Both the position numbers and the translations under genes were made by a program. A stretch of DNA of 64,000 nucleotides from Tricholoma matsutake. Lineage: Eukaryota > Basidiomycota > Agaricomycetes > Agaricales > Tricholomataceae. Below the pieces are notes generated by a model. The model saw nothing but the letters and a program-made list of their open reading frames with translations, did not search any database and had not been told where the DNA came from. The stretch spans positions 10,044,001 to 10,108,000 of the forward strand of contig AP026548.1 of assembly GCA_026075535.2 (NCBI GenBank), written 5' to 3'. This document shows, in pieces, positions 11,376 to 22,639 of the stretch. Positions within the stretch are counted from its first letter, which is position 1, and each line of letters starts with the position of its first letter.

Positions 11376-12473
11376 ATGTCCGAACCTTCAACTTCTAATC
11401 CTGGTCCTAATCCTGTTCCCATACCAGCACTAGAGGCGAAAATTGATGTGCTCACAGCGCAAATGTTGCAATTAGTGTCAGTATTGGCAGCATCACAGCC
11501 CAGACAAGTGGAAGTACAGCCAGAGATGACAGGAGAAAGAGATGATGAGATGGAGGAGATGGTGGAGTGGATATCGCAGGAGGATGAGATGGTGGAGAAA
11601 TCCGGAAATGGAAAAGCATGCTTACCTAAGTATGCACCCCCACAAATCTTTGACGGTACCATGGAGAATACAAAATCCTTCATCAGCTCTATAGTATTGT
11701 ACATCCATGGGAGGAAGCCCGAGTTTTGTACAGCCGAGTCTAGGATTATGTTTGCTCTCTCATACATTCAGGGGGGGAAAGCACAGTTCTGGAGAAACGA
11801 GGCTATTAATCAAATTGCCACAGGAAATAAACCATTTGCAACCTTCAAGGAATTTCTGGAGAGATTGGAGGCACAGTTTGGAGACCCTAATCCAAAGGCA
11901 ACAGCCAATGCTAAATTAAAGACCATGCGCCAAGGTTCCTTAACGGCGGATGAATTTATTTTGCAGTTCAAAGCAGAAGCTTCGCAAACAGACATGGGAG
12001 AAGCTGCGTTGGTAGAGTTTTTGAAAGCAGGATTAAATCCCTCTTTATTCAAGTCTATCTACTGACTACCTTCTATGCCAGAGAAGTTGGACAAGTGGTA
12101 TAATTGGGCAATGTGCCTTGACCGGCAATATCAGCAGGAACAGGCGGAGTCAAAGTTGATGTACGGAAGTAGTAAATTTGGAAAGTCATCAGGAGGAAAG
12201 TCCAAGAAAGGAAAGGCGCCTCAGGCGCAAGCTCCGAGGGCACAGCTACTGGCCATGGCAGTGACACCAATAGTTACAGAGTCAGCAGCACCAGCAGAGG
12301 CAATGGAGGTTAATCAAGTGGGGAGACAAGCCCCACTTAAATGTTTTAACTGTGGGCAGTTAGGACACATTTCTAAGTATTGCAAGCAGAAGAGAAAGAT
12401 CAGGGGAGCTACAATCGAGGAAGTGAAGCAGGAGGAAGGCAAGCAGGAGAATTTTGTGGAAGAGTCCCAGTGA
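11376..12473 (+). pseudogene. Ty3 gag
   Basis: From ATG 11376 the frame encodes a capsid-like region (PPQIFDGTMENTKSFISSI, then LEAQFGDPNPKA), and after an in-frame TGA at 12063 it continues without shift to a zinc knuckle, CFNCGQLGHISKYC, at about 12344. It would form the particle and bind element RNA. It overlaps the pol frame by about 90 bases, and pol lies in the -1 frame, consistent with -1 ribosomal frameshifting. Confidence 0.85.
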
Positions 12474-15400
12474 AGGTTTCCCCATTGGTGACCCAGAATC
12501 GTTACAATGTATTAGTATCCGAGGAAACCCAGAGTAAATCAGAAAAGGAAATCGAGGAGGAGTACAACTGTTGCAAATCATGCAACAAAGAAAATTGTCA
12601 CATGTCATTTCTGAAAACCCCTAAATTCTTTATTCGCTCTGCACAAATAGAACCCGAAATCACCTTGACTGTGGGACTGAAGACAGTGGACATGCATGCA
12701 GCTATTGATGTGGAAGCATTGCTTGACAGTGGTGCTACAGGATTATTTATTAATCGATCCTTAATTACCAGAAACAGTATTAACACATGCAAGCTGGTGC
12801 AACCTATAATGGTGTACAATATTGACAGAACAGTCAATCGTGGAGGAACTATCAAGGAGGAGGTGACTATGGTACTAAAGTATCAGGAGCATCAGGAGCG
12901 AGCCATATTCGAAGTGTGCGATCTTGGGAAAACCAATCTAATAATAGGATGTCCGTGGTTACGGAAGCATAATCCCGAAATTGATTGGAAAACAGGGAAA
13001 GTACAAATGACTCGTTGTCCTAAGGAATGTAATGTGTATGGGAGAAAGATGAAGAAAGAAAAAAGGAAAAAGAAAGAGAAAGAATGTCCGAGGAAGTATT
13101 CTGTTACGATGGAGGAAGTGGAGGATGAGGAAATGCCAAATGGGGAAGTTCCAATCATGATTGAGAAAGAAGAGCAGAAGCAAACCTTTAGAACAATTCG
13201 TGGAGGACAGTCATGGGACAAGAATATTGTGAAGGTGGAGAAGCCAGTGGAGGAATGGGTGCCAAAAGTGTATCATGAACATCTGTCAGTGTTCCAGAAG
13301 AAGGGATCTGAGTGAATGCTGGTGTGGAAGCCATGGGATCATGTGATTGAGATGAAGCCAGGGTTTGTGCCAAAGAAGTCAAAGGTATATCTGTTATCTC
13401 CGATGGAACAAGAAGAAGTGGATGCATTCCTGAAGGAGCAATTGCACAAAGGATATATACGACCTTCAAAATCACCACAGACATCACCAATATTCTTCGT
13501 GCCAAAGAAAGACCAAAGGAAGAGGATGTGTACAGATTATAGGTATTTGAATGAGTGGACAGTGAAGAACGCGTACCCCCGGCTGTTGATCTCAGAAATA
13601 ATTGACAAGGTGGGAAAAGCCAAGGTCTTTACAAAATTGGATTTACGATGGGGATACAACAATGTATGAATAAAGAAAGGAGATGAGTGGAAGGCTGCAT
13701 TTGCCACGCGTTGAGGATCCTTTGAGCCACTTGTCATGTTTTTTGGGATGACTAATAGTCCCCCGACCTTTCAAAATATGATGAACGACATTTTCAAGGA
13801 CGTAATAGACAAAGGCATGGTAATAATATTTATTGACGACATTCTGATATTCACAGAATCATGAAGCAATAGTGCAAGAGGTGTTATGGAGGTTGGCGGA
13901 GAACGATCTATTTTTGAAACCAGAGAAGTGTGTGTTTGGGGCAAGCGAGATTGAGTTCCTAGGATTATTGATCGGCCCTGACGGGATCAAAATGGATCCG
14001 ATCAAGGTACAGGCGATCACAGATTGGCCTGCACCCACCCATGTCAAGGAGGTTCAAGCCTTCTTGGGACTCGCAAATTATTATCGTCGCTTTGTGCACA
14101 ATTTTTCTAAAATTGCCGCACCCTTACATAACCTTACGCGAAAGGGAGTAGTGTGGAGGTGGAGAGAGCAGCAGCAGACAGCATTTGAGGAGTTGAAGAG
14201 GAAGTTTGTGGAGGGACCAATATTAGCCCCAGTAGATTTCACATGCCCTTTGCGAGTGGAATCCGATGCATCCGATTTTGCTACTGGAGCAGTATTATCA
14301 ATGCTGTGCAAAGATGACAAATGGCATCCTTGTGCATACTTGTCAAAAAAGTTGAATGATGTGGAGAGGAATTGTGATGTGCATGACAAAGAGATGTTGG
14401 GGATAATACAAGCATTGGAGGCGTGGAGGCATTATTTGGAGGGATGTACGCATCAAATTGAGATCTGGATGGATCATCAAAATCTGCAATACTTCATGTC
14501 CGCTAAAAAGCTTAATCGCCAGCAAGTGCATTGGGCACTATTCCTATCACGTTTCAACTTTCACTTGGTCCATAAAGTGGGAAGCTTAATGAGGAAAGCA
14601 GATGCCTTATCCAGACGTATTGATCATAAAAGGGGGGTGGAGGAGGACAATAAAAATGTTACCTTACTCAAACCTGAATACTTTCACATTTGCGCTATGC
14701 GTCAAGAGCATCCATTAATAGATAGCTCGGAAATGGAAATGTTGTCTAAAATTAGACAATGTTCAGAAATGGACGATGAAGTAGTGGAAGCCGTGAAAGC
14801 TCTGAAGGGAGAGAAGAAAGGTAATATCAAAGGCGATGAATGAGCTGAGGAACAAGGGTTGGTGTTGTTTCAAGGAAAAGTGTATGTACCAAAGGATCAG
14901 GATTTGCGAAGGGAGATTGTCCGGTTACATCACAATACGCCGATTGCCGGACACCCAAGAAGATGGAAGACGTTGGAATTAGTAATGAGAAATTATTGGT
15001 GGCCCAGAATTTCGAAGTATGTGTTGGGGTATGTGGATGGATGTGATATGTGCATGAGGGGAAAGAAATTTCCAGAGAAACCTGTAGGAAAATTAATGCC
15101 GAACCCTATACCTAAAGCGCCATGGCGAGATATATCTGTGGATTTTATTACCGGAACACCTGAGGCTCAAGGGTACAATGCAATATTTGTAGTATGCAAC
15201 CACTTTACAAAGGAGGTCCATATTATTCCTACTACTACAGAAACCTCATCATTGGGCTTGGCGCGCCTCTATCTAAATCAGGTATGGCAGTTACATGGGT
15301 TACCCAATACCGTTATCTCCGATCGTGGACCACAATTTGCTTTCACATTTATGCGAGAACTAAACAACATATTGGGAATTCAAACTAAATTATCTATGGC

Positions 15401-16283
15401 ATATCACCCGCAGACTGATGGGCAGACAGAGAGAATGAATCAGGAGTTGGAGCAGTACCTACGTATGTTTGTCAACTACCGACAAACCGACTGGCCTGAA
15501 TGGTTGGCAATTGCCGAATTTTCCCACAATAATAAATTCCATTCGGCTACTCGTATGTCACCCTTTTTTGCGAATTATGGATATCATCCTCGCATGGGAG
15601 TAGAACCCAGAAGGGAAGTCAAAGTACAGTCGGTAGAAGATTTTGTATCTAAGATGCAAAGAGTACAAGAGGAAGCAGAGGCGGCATTGAAGAAAGCACG
15701 TGATGACATGATGCGACACGCAGATCGTACTCAAGCACACGCTCCAGAGTACAAAGTTGGTGACTTGGTATGGCTAAGTACCAAGGACCTGAATATTCCA
15801 TGACCTTCGAAGAAACTTACAGAGAAACAAGTTGGCCCATATGCGATCTCTAAAGTGATCTCACCTAATGCAGTAGTGCTAAAATTACCCTGATCATTTA
15901 AGATTGATCCCGAGATTAACGTATCCCGCCTATGCCCTTACTGTCTGCCCACTATTCCTGGCCAACAAACTACTCCGCAACCTCCGATAATAGTAGAAGG
16001 TGCTCCAGAATACATAGTTGAAGAAATTCTAGACTCATGTCTTTGATGGAAGAAATTGGAGTTCTTAATAAAGTGGAAAAACTATACCGACGAAAATAAT
16101 TCGTGGGAACCTGAACAGAATTGTAAGCGAGTGCGTAACATGATCGCCCAATTCTTTAAATGTAATCCGAATGCTCTGCATCGCATTGCGAGAATGGTGT
16201 ATGAGGGGATGAAATTCCGGCCTTACCAAAATTTCACAGAGGGGACAAACATAATATTTTCTCACCTGGAAGTCGAGGCATAA
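12380..16283 (+). pseudogene. Ty3 pol: protease, RT, RNase H, integrase, chromodomain
   Basis: Domains in order: aspartic protease (LLDSGATGLFI at about 12720, IIGCPWL); reverse transcriptase ([32 protein letters not shown], active-site FIDD at about 13830); RNase H (VESDASDFATGAVLS); HHCC zinc-binding region and integrase core with D at 15141, D at 15321 and E at 15429 (D-D-35-E); C-terminal chromodomain (FLIKWKNYTDENNSWEPE at 16056-16110), which in chromoviruses directs integration toward modified chromatin. Compared with the 37.4-40.7 kb copy, an 11-bp deletion at about 13858 shifts the frame. All seven nonsense codons in this stretch are TGA. The CGA state is preserved in another copy at 13313 (fragment at 33.1-33.5 kb) and at 16044 (copy two). 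Confidence 0.9.
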
Positions 16284-16294
16284 AAGGGGGGTAA
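16281..16294 (+). other. Ty3 polypurine tract
   Basis: TAAAAGGGGGGTAA abuts the right LTR and is the expected plus-strand priming site. The 40.3-kb copy has the same tract. Confidence 0.8.
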
Positions 16295-16696
16295 TGTTAG
16301 GAAACCACCCCATTACCTAATAAACTTTCATTTTTATTTTATTATGTCGAATTATGCTACATGACGCCCAATGACGCTACATTTTGATAGTGTGAGAATT
16401 TTATTTCGCACGCATCAAAATGTACGCACATGTACGAGTGCATCAGTAACAACAATGTACAATATATGTAACATAGTATATAAACCCTAAATATATGCCT
16501 AGGGGACCCCAGTTGTGTTCTCTTAGGTATTCCACCTACGTTTTCGGTGTGAAAGGCCTATCTCAACAAACTTACCTATTAATAACCCCTCGCATCAAAA
16601 CCATCAATTTCCCCATCACGCGCGCAGATCCCGCCCCCTTCTTGTAGAGAGAACCCGCATGGTCTTAGCTAGCAGATAGTGGGTGTCGCCCTAACA
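16295..16696 (+). repeat. Ty3 right LTR, full length (402 bp)
   Basis: Starts TGTTAG and ends CTAACA. It matches the 400-bp LTR at 40337-40736 along its whole length and the left LTR except for the deletion there. Confidence 0.95.
16477..16484 (+). promoter_or_regulatory. Putative LTR TATA box
   Basis: TATATAAA lies in the LTR centre, upstream of the conserved AGTTGTGTTCTCTTAGG block. It is deleted from the left LTR, and shortened to TATAACCC in the LTR at 40.5 kb. Promoter role is inferred from position and motif. Confidence 0.45.
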
Positions 16697-17177
16697 CCAA
16701 CTACCACTGACAGAAATGAATAGGCATCAGAGTCAGCAAGAATCGGATATGGAACAGAGGGAAGTGGTGACAGATGAGCATAGTGTGACAAATGTTGAAG
16801 GGGCCCCCATTGAAGAGGACACAGGAGAAGAAAGAAATCACTTTGAGGGGGACGAGAGTGAGGAAGAAGGTGATCGTGTATGTGGCATTTCAATTCCGAG
16901 GGATGGAAGTCCCACTCAAGATCCATGCATGCAAACTTTATTCTTATTCTAGGTTTACTATACTGCGGAGGAGAGCAAAACCCTCAAGTGTTGTTTCTCG
17001 GACATGATGGAACTCATCGACAGAAAAGGAGGAGTCCACCACAAGATGGCCGGCATCCTCAACAAGGTCTTCAATGGTGTTAAGAAGGTTGGAGGTGACA
17101 TTGGGGAACACAAGCCGCGGCGCATGAGCCAGCATACTTGGAAGGATTCCAATTCTAATACCATGTACATGAACTAA
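16697..17177 (+). pseudogene. MULE transposase, 3' part downstream of the Ty3 insertion
   Basis: Joining 10617 to 16702 keeps the MULE reading frame: an acidic tail (EEDTGEERNHFEGDESEEEG), a 75-nt GT-AG intron at 16878-16952, then YYTAEESKTLKCCFSDMMEL and a basic C-terminus ending at TAA 17175-17177. The acidic-then-basic tail is what similar fungal MULE transposases carry after the SWIM finger. Bases 16697-16701 are the second copy of the CCAAC duplication. No TIR was recognised downstream. Confidence 0.75.
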
Positions 17178-17312
17178 ATCAGAAATTCGATACAAATTCT
17201 GCCGCGCCCAATTCTCATTGTTCGACACGCGCATTTGGGATCGGGCACATCGATCGTAAGATCTGTAAAAGATCTGTAAAATGTCACGTGGTGTGTTTTC
17301 TAAAGGGTCGTA

Positions 17313-18000
17313 TTGCAGGTATTCCATGGAACCCTAGACATTCTGGGGAAAAAACATCCCAGAATATGGATCCCAATTAGATGGACACCAGGACACAAAG
17401 GTATAGAAGGAAACGAATGGGCAGATGAAGAAGCAAAGAAAGCGATAACAGATGGAAGCAGCAACCAAGATGGACTCCCGCGACTTCTGAAGAAAATGAT
17501 GCCCCGGAGCAAATCCGCAATGAAGTGGGCATACAGGGAGAAGCTCAAATGGCGAGCAGCACAAAAGATATGGCGGAAATCACCACGACACAAGTGAATG
17601 AAGAAAATGGACCCAACCACCATATGCATGTCAAAGAAATACCTCACCCTGATTGCAGCCCTGCCAAGGAAGGCCACCAGCATCTTAACACAGTTGAGAA
17701 CAGGACACACACCACTCGCTAAGCATTTACATCACATAGGAAAAGCTGACTCACCAATATGCCCTGCATGCCTACAGCACAACAAAACTGTTGAACATCT
17801 CATGCTACATTGCCCTGCACACCATGCCACTAGACAAATCTTACGCAACAAAACCAGAGGAAGGGATATCAACATCACAAAATTGCTAACAATGCCGAAA
17901 ACCCTATGAGCACTATTCCACTTCATTGCCATGACAGGCCGATCCCACAGTACCTTTGGTGACATACCGAGATTGCAGGAAGAAAGGAGAAGAGGATGAG
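17313..18000 (+). pseudogene. LINE 3' fragment: RNase H and zinc-knuckle-like end of ORF2
   Basis: The frame reads IRWTPGHKGIEGNEWADEEA, the RNase H C-terminal signature, then after TGA at 17595 LRTGHTPLAKHLHHIGKADS, CPACLQHNKTVEHLMLHCP, the zf-RVT motif that follows RNase H in Tad-like non-LTR retrotransposons. A second TGA is at 17907. The fragment lacks endonuclease and RT, as expected for a 5'-truncated insertion. It lies 130 bp after the MULE stop. Confidence 0.75.
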
Positions 18001-18475
18001 AAGGAGAATCAACCAGCCGCCCACACGCTACGCTGATATTACTCTTGCTTCCGTCGATCCTCCGACTGCTGATATCGATCATGCAGGCGATATTAGACAA
18101 AGGTTTAAATGGCTGAGGAACTATATAGGTATCTGATTTGACACAGGAAGTTAGCTATAGGGTAGTTGACACTGCTATTGATCTGAAACTGCACTATCTC
18201 GGTGTAAGAGCAGGAAAATTGGACATTCCGGTGTGATAGTAGAAAATTGGAAATCTGCAGCTGGGTATGTGTTCGAAGCCAGGCTGTTTCCACAAAATCT
18301 CCCCGGCACTCCTAGTTTCTGACGCCCCATCTTAGGACGTCTCTGCATGTCCCTGTCCCTCCTTGCTCCCATTCCTTCTCCCCCTTTCCCTTCACCCGGG
18401 TTTCCTCCGTACTCCTCCTTTAAATCCCATCCACCCGCCGCTCCTGACGAACGACGACCACGGCGATTCTGATTA
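18001..18475. other. No supported gene; LINE 3' tail and start of CpG-rich island
   Basis: No coding signal that I can support. From about 18290 the sequence becomes rich in CG dinucleotides, unlike the repeats to its left. Confidence 0.4.
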
Positions 18476-19081
18476 TCATCGAGATTGAGAGGCGGCCGTC
18501 GAATATCGGGTGCTCCCTCGCTTGTGACTCTCGGAAAGACACTGATGCAGCGGCGGCAGATGGAGTTTTTGTGCTTGAGGATTGCGCAATGTTCCGTAGG
18601 GAAACGTAACCAGTGAGCGTGTAAGCGTGGTCATGCATGGCTGGGGAGAGGGAGGCTGACGTTTGGAGTACACATTCAATGCCACAAGCTGGTCCTCTTC
18701 TTCATTCTCCACACCACTGTCAGATACTCTCTTCCTTTTACGCACGACGATCAAGTTGAGTAGAGGCTTATCAGATTTTCGACCCGGTAGAATTTCTGCT
18801 ATTGAAACAGACTGATCGACATACGAGGCGAACTCGGACAGTTTCTTGCCATAGTCCGTCACAAGCTTTGCCCACCTCGCGGCATCAGCTATTTCATGGA
18901 CGTGAGCAAATTTCAGCTGGGTCAACTGTGTTAGCATTTGCTTCACCCTTCTCGCTGACGTACCCACATACCTGCCAATATCAATGTCGGCGACATGAAC
19001 TGGTTTTTCGGGACGGAAAGGGTCCAACACATTGGGTGCGATAGCTTTGCGTAAGCTTGCCACGTTTGCCGTAGAGTCCAA
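18476..19081 (-). CDS. Hypothetical protein, start exon not found
   Basis: A 201-codon open frame in CpG-rich sequence. It has no upstream ATG: the frame begins at TTG (19081), and in-frame sequence before it ends at TAA within 40 bases, so either translation starts at an internal ATG (within MLTQLTQLKFAHVHEI) or an upstream exon is spliced in. The first 120 residues are well-mixed and amphipathic (VGTSARRVKQMLTQLTQLKF, VTDYGKKLSEFASYV), with a basic RKRKR near the middle; the C-terminal third looks less protein-like and may contain an intron. It is divergent from the nuclease-kinase gene, about 390 bp away. I do not recognise it. Confidence 0.35.
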   Translation of the reverse strand: MDSTANVASLRKAIAPNVLDPFRPEKPVHVADIDIGRYVGTSARRVKQMLTQLTQLKFAHVHEIADAARWAKLVTDYGKKLSEFASYVDQSVSIAEILPGRKSDKPLLNLIVVRKRKRVSDSGVENEEEDQLVALNVYSKRQPPSPQPCMTTLTRSLVTFPYGTLRNPQAQKLHLPPLHQCLSESHKRGSTRYSTAASQSR

Positions 19082-19467
19082 CGTTACTGTATCCGCGCCA
19101 TCTTGGGGCCAGTCGAGTTATGACGTTAAATCTGTACAAAAAATAAAGTGTCAGAAAAATTAAGAAATCGGTCACCAAAAAACTAAATATGGTCGCCGAA
19201 TTAGGCGCAAAACAACAAGTGTGGTCACCGAAACGGAAAATTGGTCAATGCAAGGGAATTCGGTGCAAAAAATTATGTGCACCGAACTGCGCGTGAAGAT
19301 CCCTTGGAATGGCGAAGCTGCCGGTGATTGCGAGATGAACATAGTCACGTGTGAGCGTCTTCAAATAAGTAACCGTTCATGTTCTGTCTAACCTTGCGTC
19401 TCCCACTGCTGCCAATCCGAAGATAGTTGACAAGAATCCTGGGGCCTGGATAAATTCAACTCCCGCC

Positions 19468-21419
19468 ATGGACCAAATTATCACCCATCTCACTGAGATC
19501 ACTCGCCTGGTACCCACTCAGAGCATTTCTATCGAACTTATTCACGCAGTCTACCCAGAAGGTCAGCATATCTGTCATCCTGTCACACATTTGACGGTTT
19601 TATCCCGTCCAGTAGATCTAAGCCCGCAACAGTCAAAGGGTGTCAACCTATTGCTCACAATTGTAAGTCCTTGCTGCGGATTCGATAATTTATAGATAAC
19701 CTGTTTCTTCCAGATCATCGATTGGTATTTGGGTTCGGTCAGACTATTCAATGATAGGATTGGCGAGAAGGAAAGGATGGTGGCGGAGAAGGAAAGGATG
19801 GTGGCGGAGAAGGATAAAAGGATAGCAGAGAAAGATGAAGCCATCCAGCGATTAGAGGAATCCGCCGACATCGCTACTGCCCTCCGTGAAACGAGAAGAG
19901 CTGAGACAGGTCGGAAATGGGGTAAGTGAACTTTCGGCATCATACCCTTTTTATATTCAAACTCTTTCAAGGATCCGTCACCCGTTCGCAGGCCTGGAAA
20001 CGCCTACAAGACACTGGGCGTGTCGGCCAGAATATGATAATCCAGGAACAGCAGCACCCGCGCAGAAACATCCTCGCATCGAAGCTCTCAGCATTGAAGG
20101 AAAAAACTTGGACTAAAGAGCTTGACATGTATCCAGACCTCATTTGTGCAATCAGAGACGGTCTTTACAAAGAGACGAAAGATAATCTCGTAGTGGACAC
20201 CCATCAGCACAACGATTTCTACGCAGACGTCAGCATTGCCACATATGATGACGCTCGCCTCCCCTATTCCGTTCGGTATTTCCTGGAGTTCAAGTTACCT
20301 AGCGTCGAACCACGAACGGCGGCGTTTTGCGGACAGATGTTGGATCATTTCAATACCGTACGCGAGAAGCAACCACATCGATCACGCTTTATGGGGGTCT
20401 TATCAAACTATTCCTCTTCCTGGGTTTACGACGCCGTGTTCGAGGAGAAAGGCCCGAAAATTGAAGAGTATCCTTGCTCATCCCTTGCGGACGCCATCAT
20501 CTTTGCCGAAACATCGTCTGCCTCACAGTTGCGAGCAACGATTCCTTCGCTCGATGAAGCATTATATCCTAAATTCTCTGTCCTCGCTTTAGGCAAACAT
20601 TATTTCCTGCTTTCTGTGAAGAAACGTGGTCCCCTACTGGAGGATGATACGGTGCCAAGACGTACGCCCACTCGACGTCAAACTGACAAGAACACTCCTA
20701 CATGGTTTCCCCCGGTTCGATACCGGGAACAAAAGAATCAATTTGTGCTGAAGATTACGCATGATAGTCGTTCTTTGGACAACGAGATCACCGTCCTGCA
20801 AAAGTTACGCGACGCCAATTGCCTACATATCCCTGAAATAGTGTGGACTCGTGGATCCGGGGAGCTAGGAATCGTGCCGATAGGAGAACCTGTCTTACCG
20901 GGAGAGCCAGCGGCCGTATCACGCAAAATTGTCCGGGGCATGATAGATGGCTTGAGATACCTGCATAGTCGAGGAATCATCCATCGAGACATCCGTCTAT
21001 CCAATCTAATTCTTAAGCGCGAGCGGAACGATATCAATGTGGTAATCATCGATTACGAAACGGCTTTCGATTCAGAGCGAAATCACTCCACTGGCAATGA
21101 AGTTGACTACTCAGGTGGCTATATCTGCTGGCCAAGGCGACTTCTTCAGTCACAGGAGCAAGCATATGTGCCCGAACCTGCAGATGACCTTTTCGCATGT
21201 ATCCTGGTGGTCCTTCACTTATTGTTCCCACAACGATTTGATGAGTTCAATGCAGGGAACATCCGAGCTGATGATGATCAAAATCCCGAGACATTGAGGG
21301 TACTACAAATGTGGAGGGATATCGAGAGTTCTAAAATATGGGGACAGTTTTATAAGGCAGCAAGGGATGAAAACTACGATGGATTGCTAGAGATTTCAGA
21401 AGTTTTCAGCCATGTTTAA
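19468..21419 (+). CDS. Crinkler-like protein: coiled coil + PD-(D/E)xK nuclease + protein kinase
   Basis: Three exons (19468-19662, 19714-19921, 19972-21419) joined by two canonical introns (51 and 50 nt) give 616 residues; the start has a GCCATGG context. After a short N-terminal region, residues about 85-125 form a charged coiled coil with a repeated EKERMVA unit. Residues about 150-300 carry restriction-fold motifs: Asp220 (YADV), Glu240-x-Lys242 (LEFK) and Gln256 (GQML). Residues about 385-616 form a kinase with Lys395 (FVLKI), Glu406 (NEI), HRD at Asp474 with Asn479, and Asp495 in DYE instead of DFG; no glycine-rich loop is obvious. This nuclease-kinase fusion is a known Crinkler/CR-type effector architecture. 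In saprotrophs and symbionts the role is debated (conflict or defence). No lesion is visible, and it sits in the least decayed part of the window. Confidence 0.85.
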
Positions 21420-22635
21420 CGTTACATGTGTCGAGTTTGGGAATTGCTTACCAACATGGTCTTCGAGATAATGTTTTATTGGAACTCTTCACTCTCATGA
21501 GAATAAGAAATAGGTTAGGGTCCTGATTCATCGATGTTGTACTAAGGATATATATATACATGTGAAGATCGAGTGATTTACCACAACTATTTGATATCCT
21601 ATCTCTCTGTCCTTCTCACTCCACCACCAGAGTGAAGCGGTAAGATAGATAGGGCCACGAAATTAAGTAATGAGAGAAACAAAACAAAACAAGCCCATGC
21701 GACAAACGCGAGGGAGTGGCGGCCACGTCCATGTTGTCGTCGTCTTCCTATCGTCCGGGTCTTCTGTTCGTCACCCTGTTCCTTGCTCCCCCTGCCGTCG
21801 TTTGTAGTGGACGACGTTGCTTGTCACCATCATGCCTGTGCCGTCGTCTCGCTTGTTGTCATCTTCATTGTCGTCGTACCCGTGTCATCATTTCCGTGGT
21901 CAGGGATTCCCACGATTACAGATTCAAATAATAAACCCAACTTCGAGAGAACAGAGCCCATGGTGTATGCAAAGTATGCCGAAAACTGGGAAGGAACCGC
22001 CGACATGCCAAGTACACCGGGTACCGTGGCTTGTGAGCTTAACAACAAAGGTCCATCAAAGAGAAGTTAGCATCCACGTTGAGGGGCGACCGTGGGCTAA
22101 GCACACCAGTAAACTGTAAAGGAGCATTGAATCGGCTCGGTCGAGGACGGAATACACTATCAATTATCATTTATCATCTGACACTGTATTGCAACTTATC
22201 AGTGCAGGCACTCATGAGGGTCATTATTTATCTGACGCTGATCTGTTCGGGACCGATTGACAGGCAGGCCGGTTAACGCCAGAAAGTGGTGTCGCCTCCA
22301 TCTCAATGGCAGAAAAATTGAGATCCTTCCAGCAGAGCTTCGAAAACAGGACAGCCTGAGGGTGGTTATATTTTTGTATGCAATCGGTTATGAATTTATT
22401 TCTTGGAAAGTGTGAGACGATTCAAATTACCATGTTATAACCCACAGACGCGAAAACACCGTCAACCCTGAAGAACTAATGCGAAGTTAAAGTGAGGCAC
22501 CCTTGATTAAGCTTGATTCGCTGCCCGACAAGGCGATGACATCACGACCAGTGATACGTAAACCAAAGAACCAAGTAATAAGAAAGTTGTCCTACACGGC
22601 ATAGTACAGCAAGTCGTCGAGACATGTCTTACCCG
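21420..22635. other. No supported gene; short inverted repeat at 21608-21650
   Basis: The 3' flank of the nuclease-kinase gene contains a TATATATATA run at about 21550. At 21608-21650 CTTCTCACT pairs with AGTGAAG, between TATCTCTCTGTC and AAGATAGATAGG; a similar hairpin is at 44117-44153. An open frame near 21716-21930 has a hydrophobic start and many cysteines but begins at GTG, so I do not call it. Confidence 0.4.
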
Positions 22636-22639
22636 ACTA

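Larger units (their letters stand above)
10618..16696 (+). mobile_element. Complete chromodomain Ty3 (Gypsy) retrotransposon, decayed
   Basis: The 6079-bp element has LTRs starting TGTTAG and ending CTAACA, flanked by the 5-bp target duplication CCAAC (10613-10617 and 16697-16701). Order is LTR, leader, gag, protease-RT-RNase H-integrase-chromodomain, polypurine tract, LTR, which is the chromovirus layout. Eight in-frame TGA codons (12063, 13313, 13667, 13712, 14841, 15801, 15891, 16044) and one deletion frameshift at about 13858 inactivate it. It is inserted in the MULE coding sequence, so it is younger than that gene. Confidence 0.95.

Noticed and set aside
12063..12065. Programmed stop readthrough in Ty3 gag
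   Set aside because: The stop lies inside the capsid region, not at a gag-pol junction, and many other TGA codons occur in the same element, so it is a lesion.
21716..21931. Possible small secreted cysteine-rich protein
   Set aside because: It has a hydrophobic start and many cysteines but begins at GTG and lies in a GTCGTC-rich low-complexity stretch; no supported gene model.
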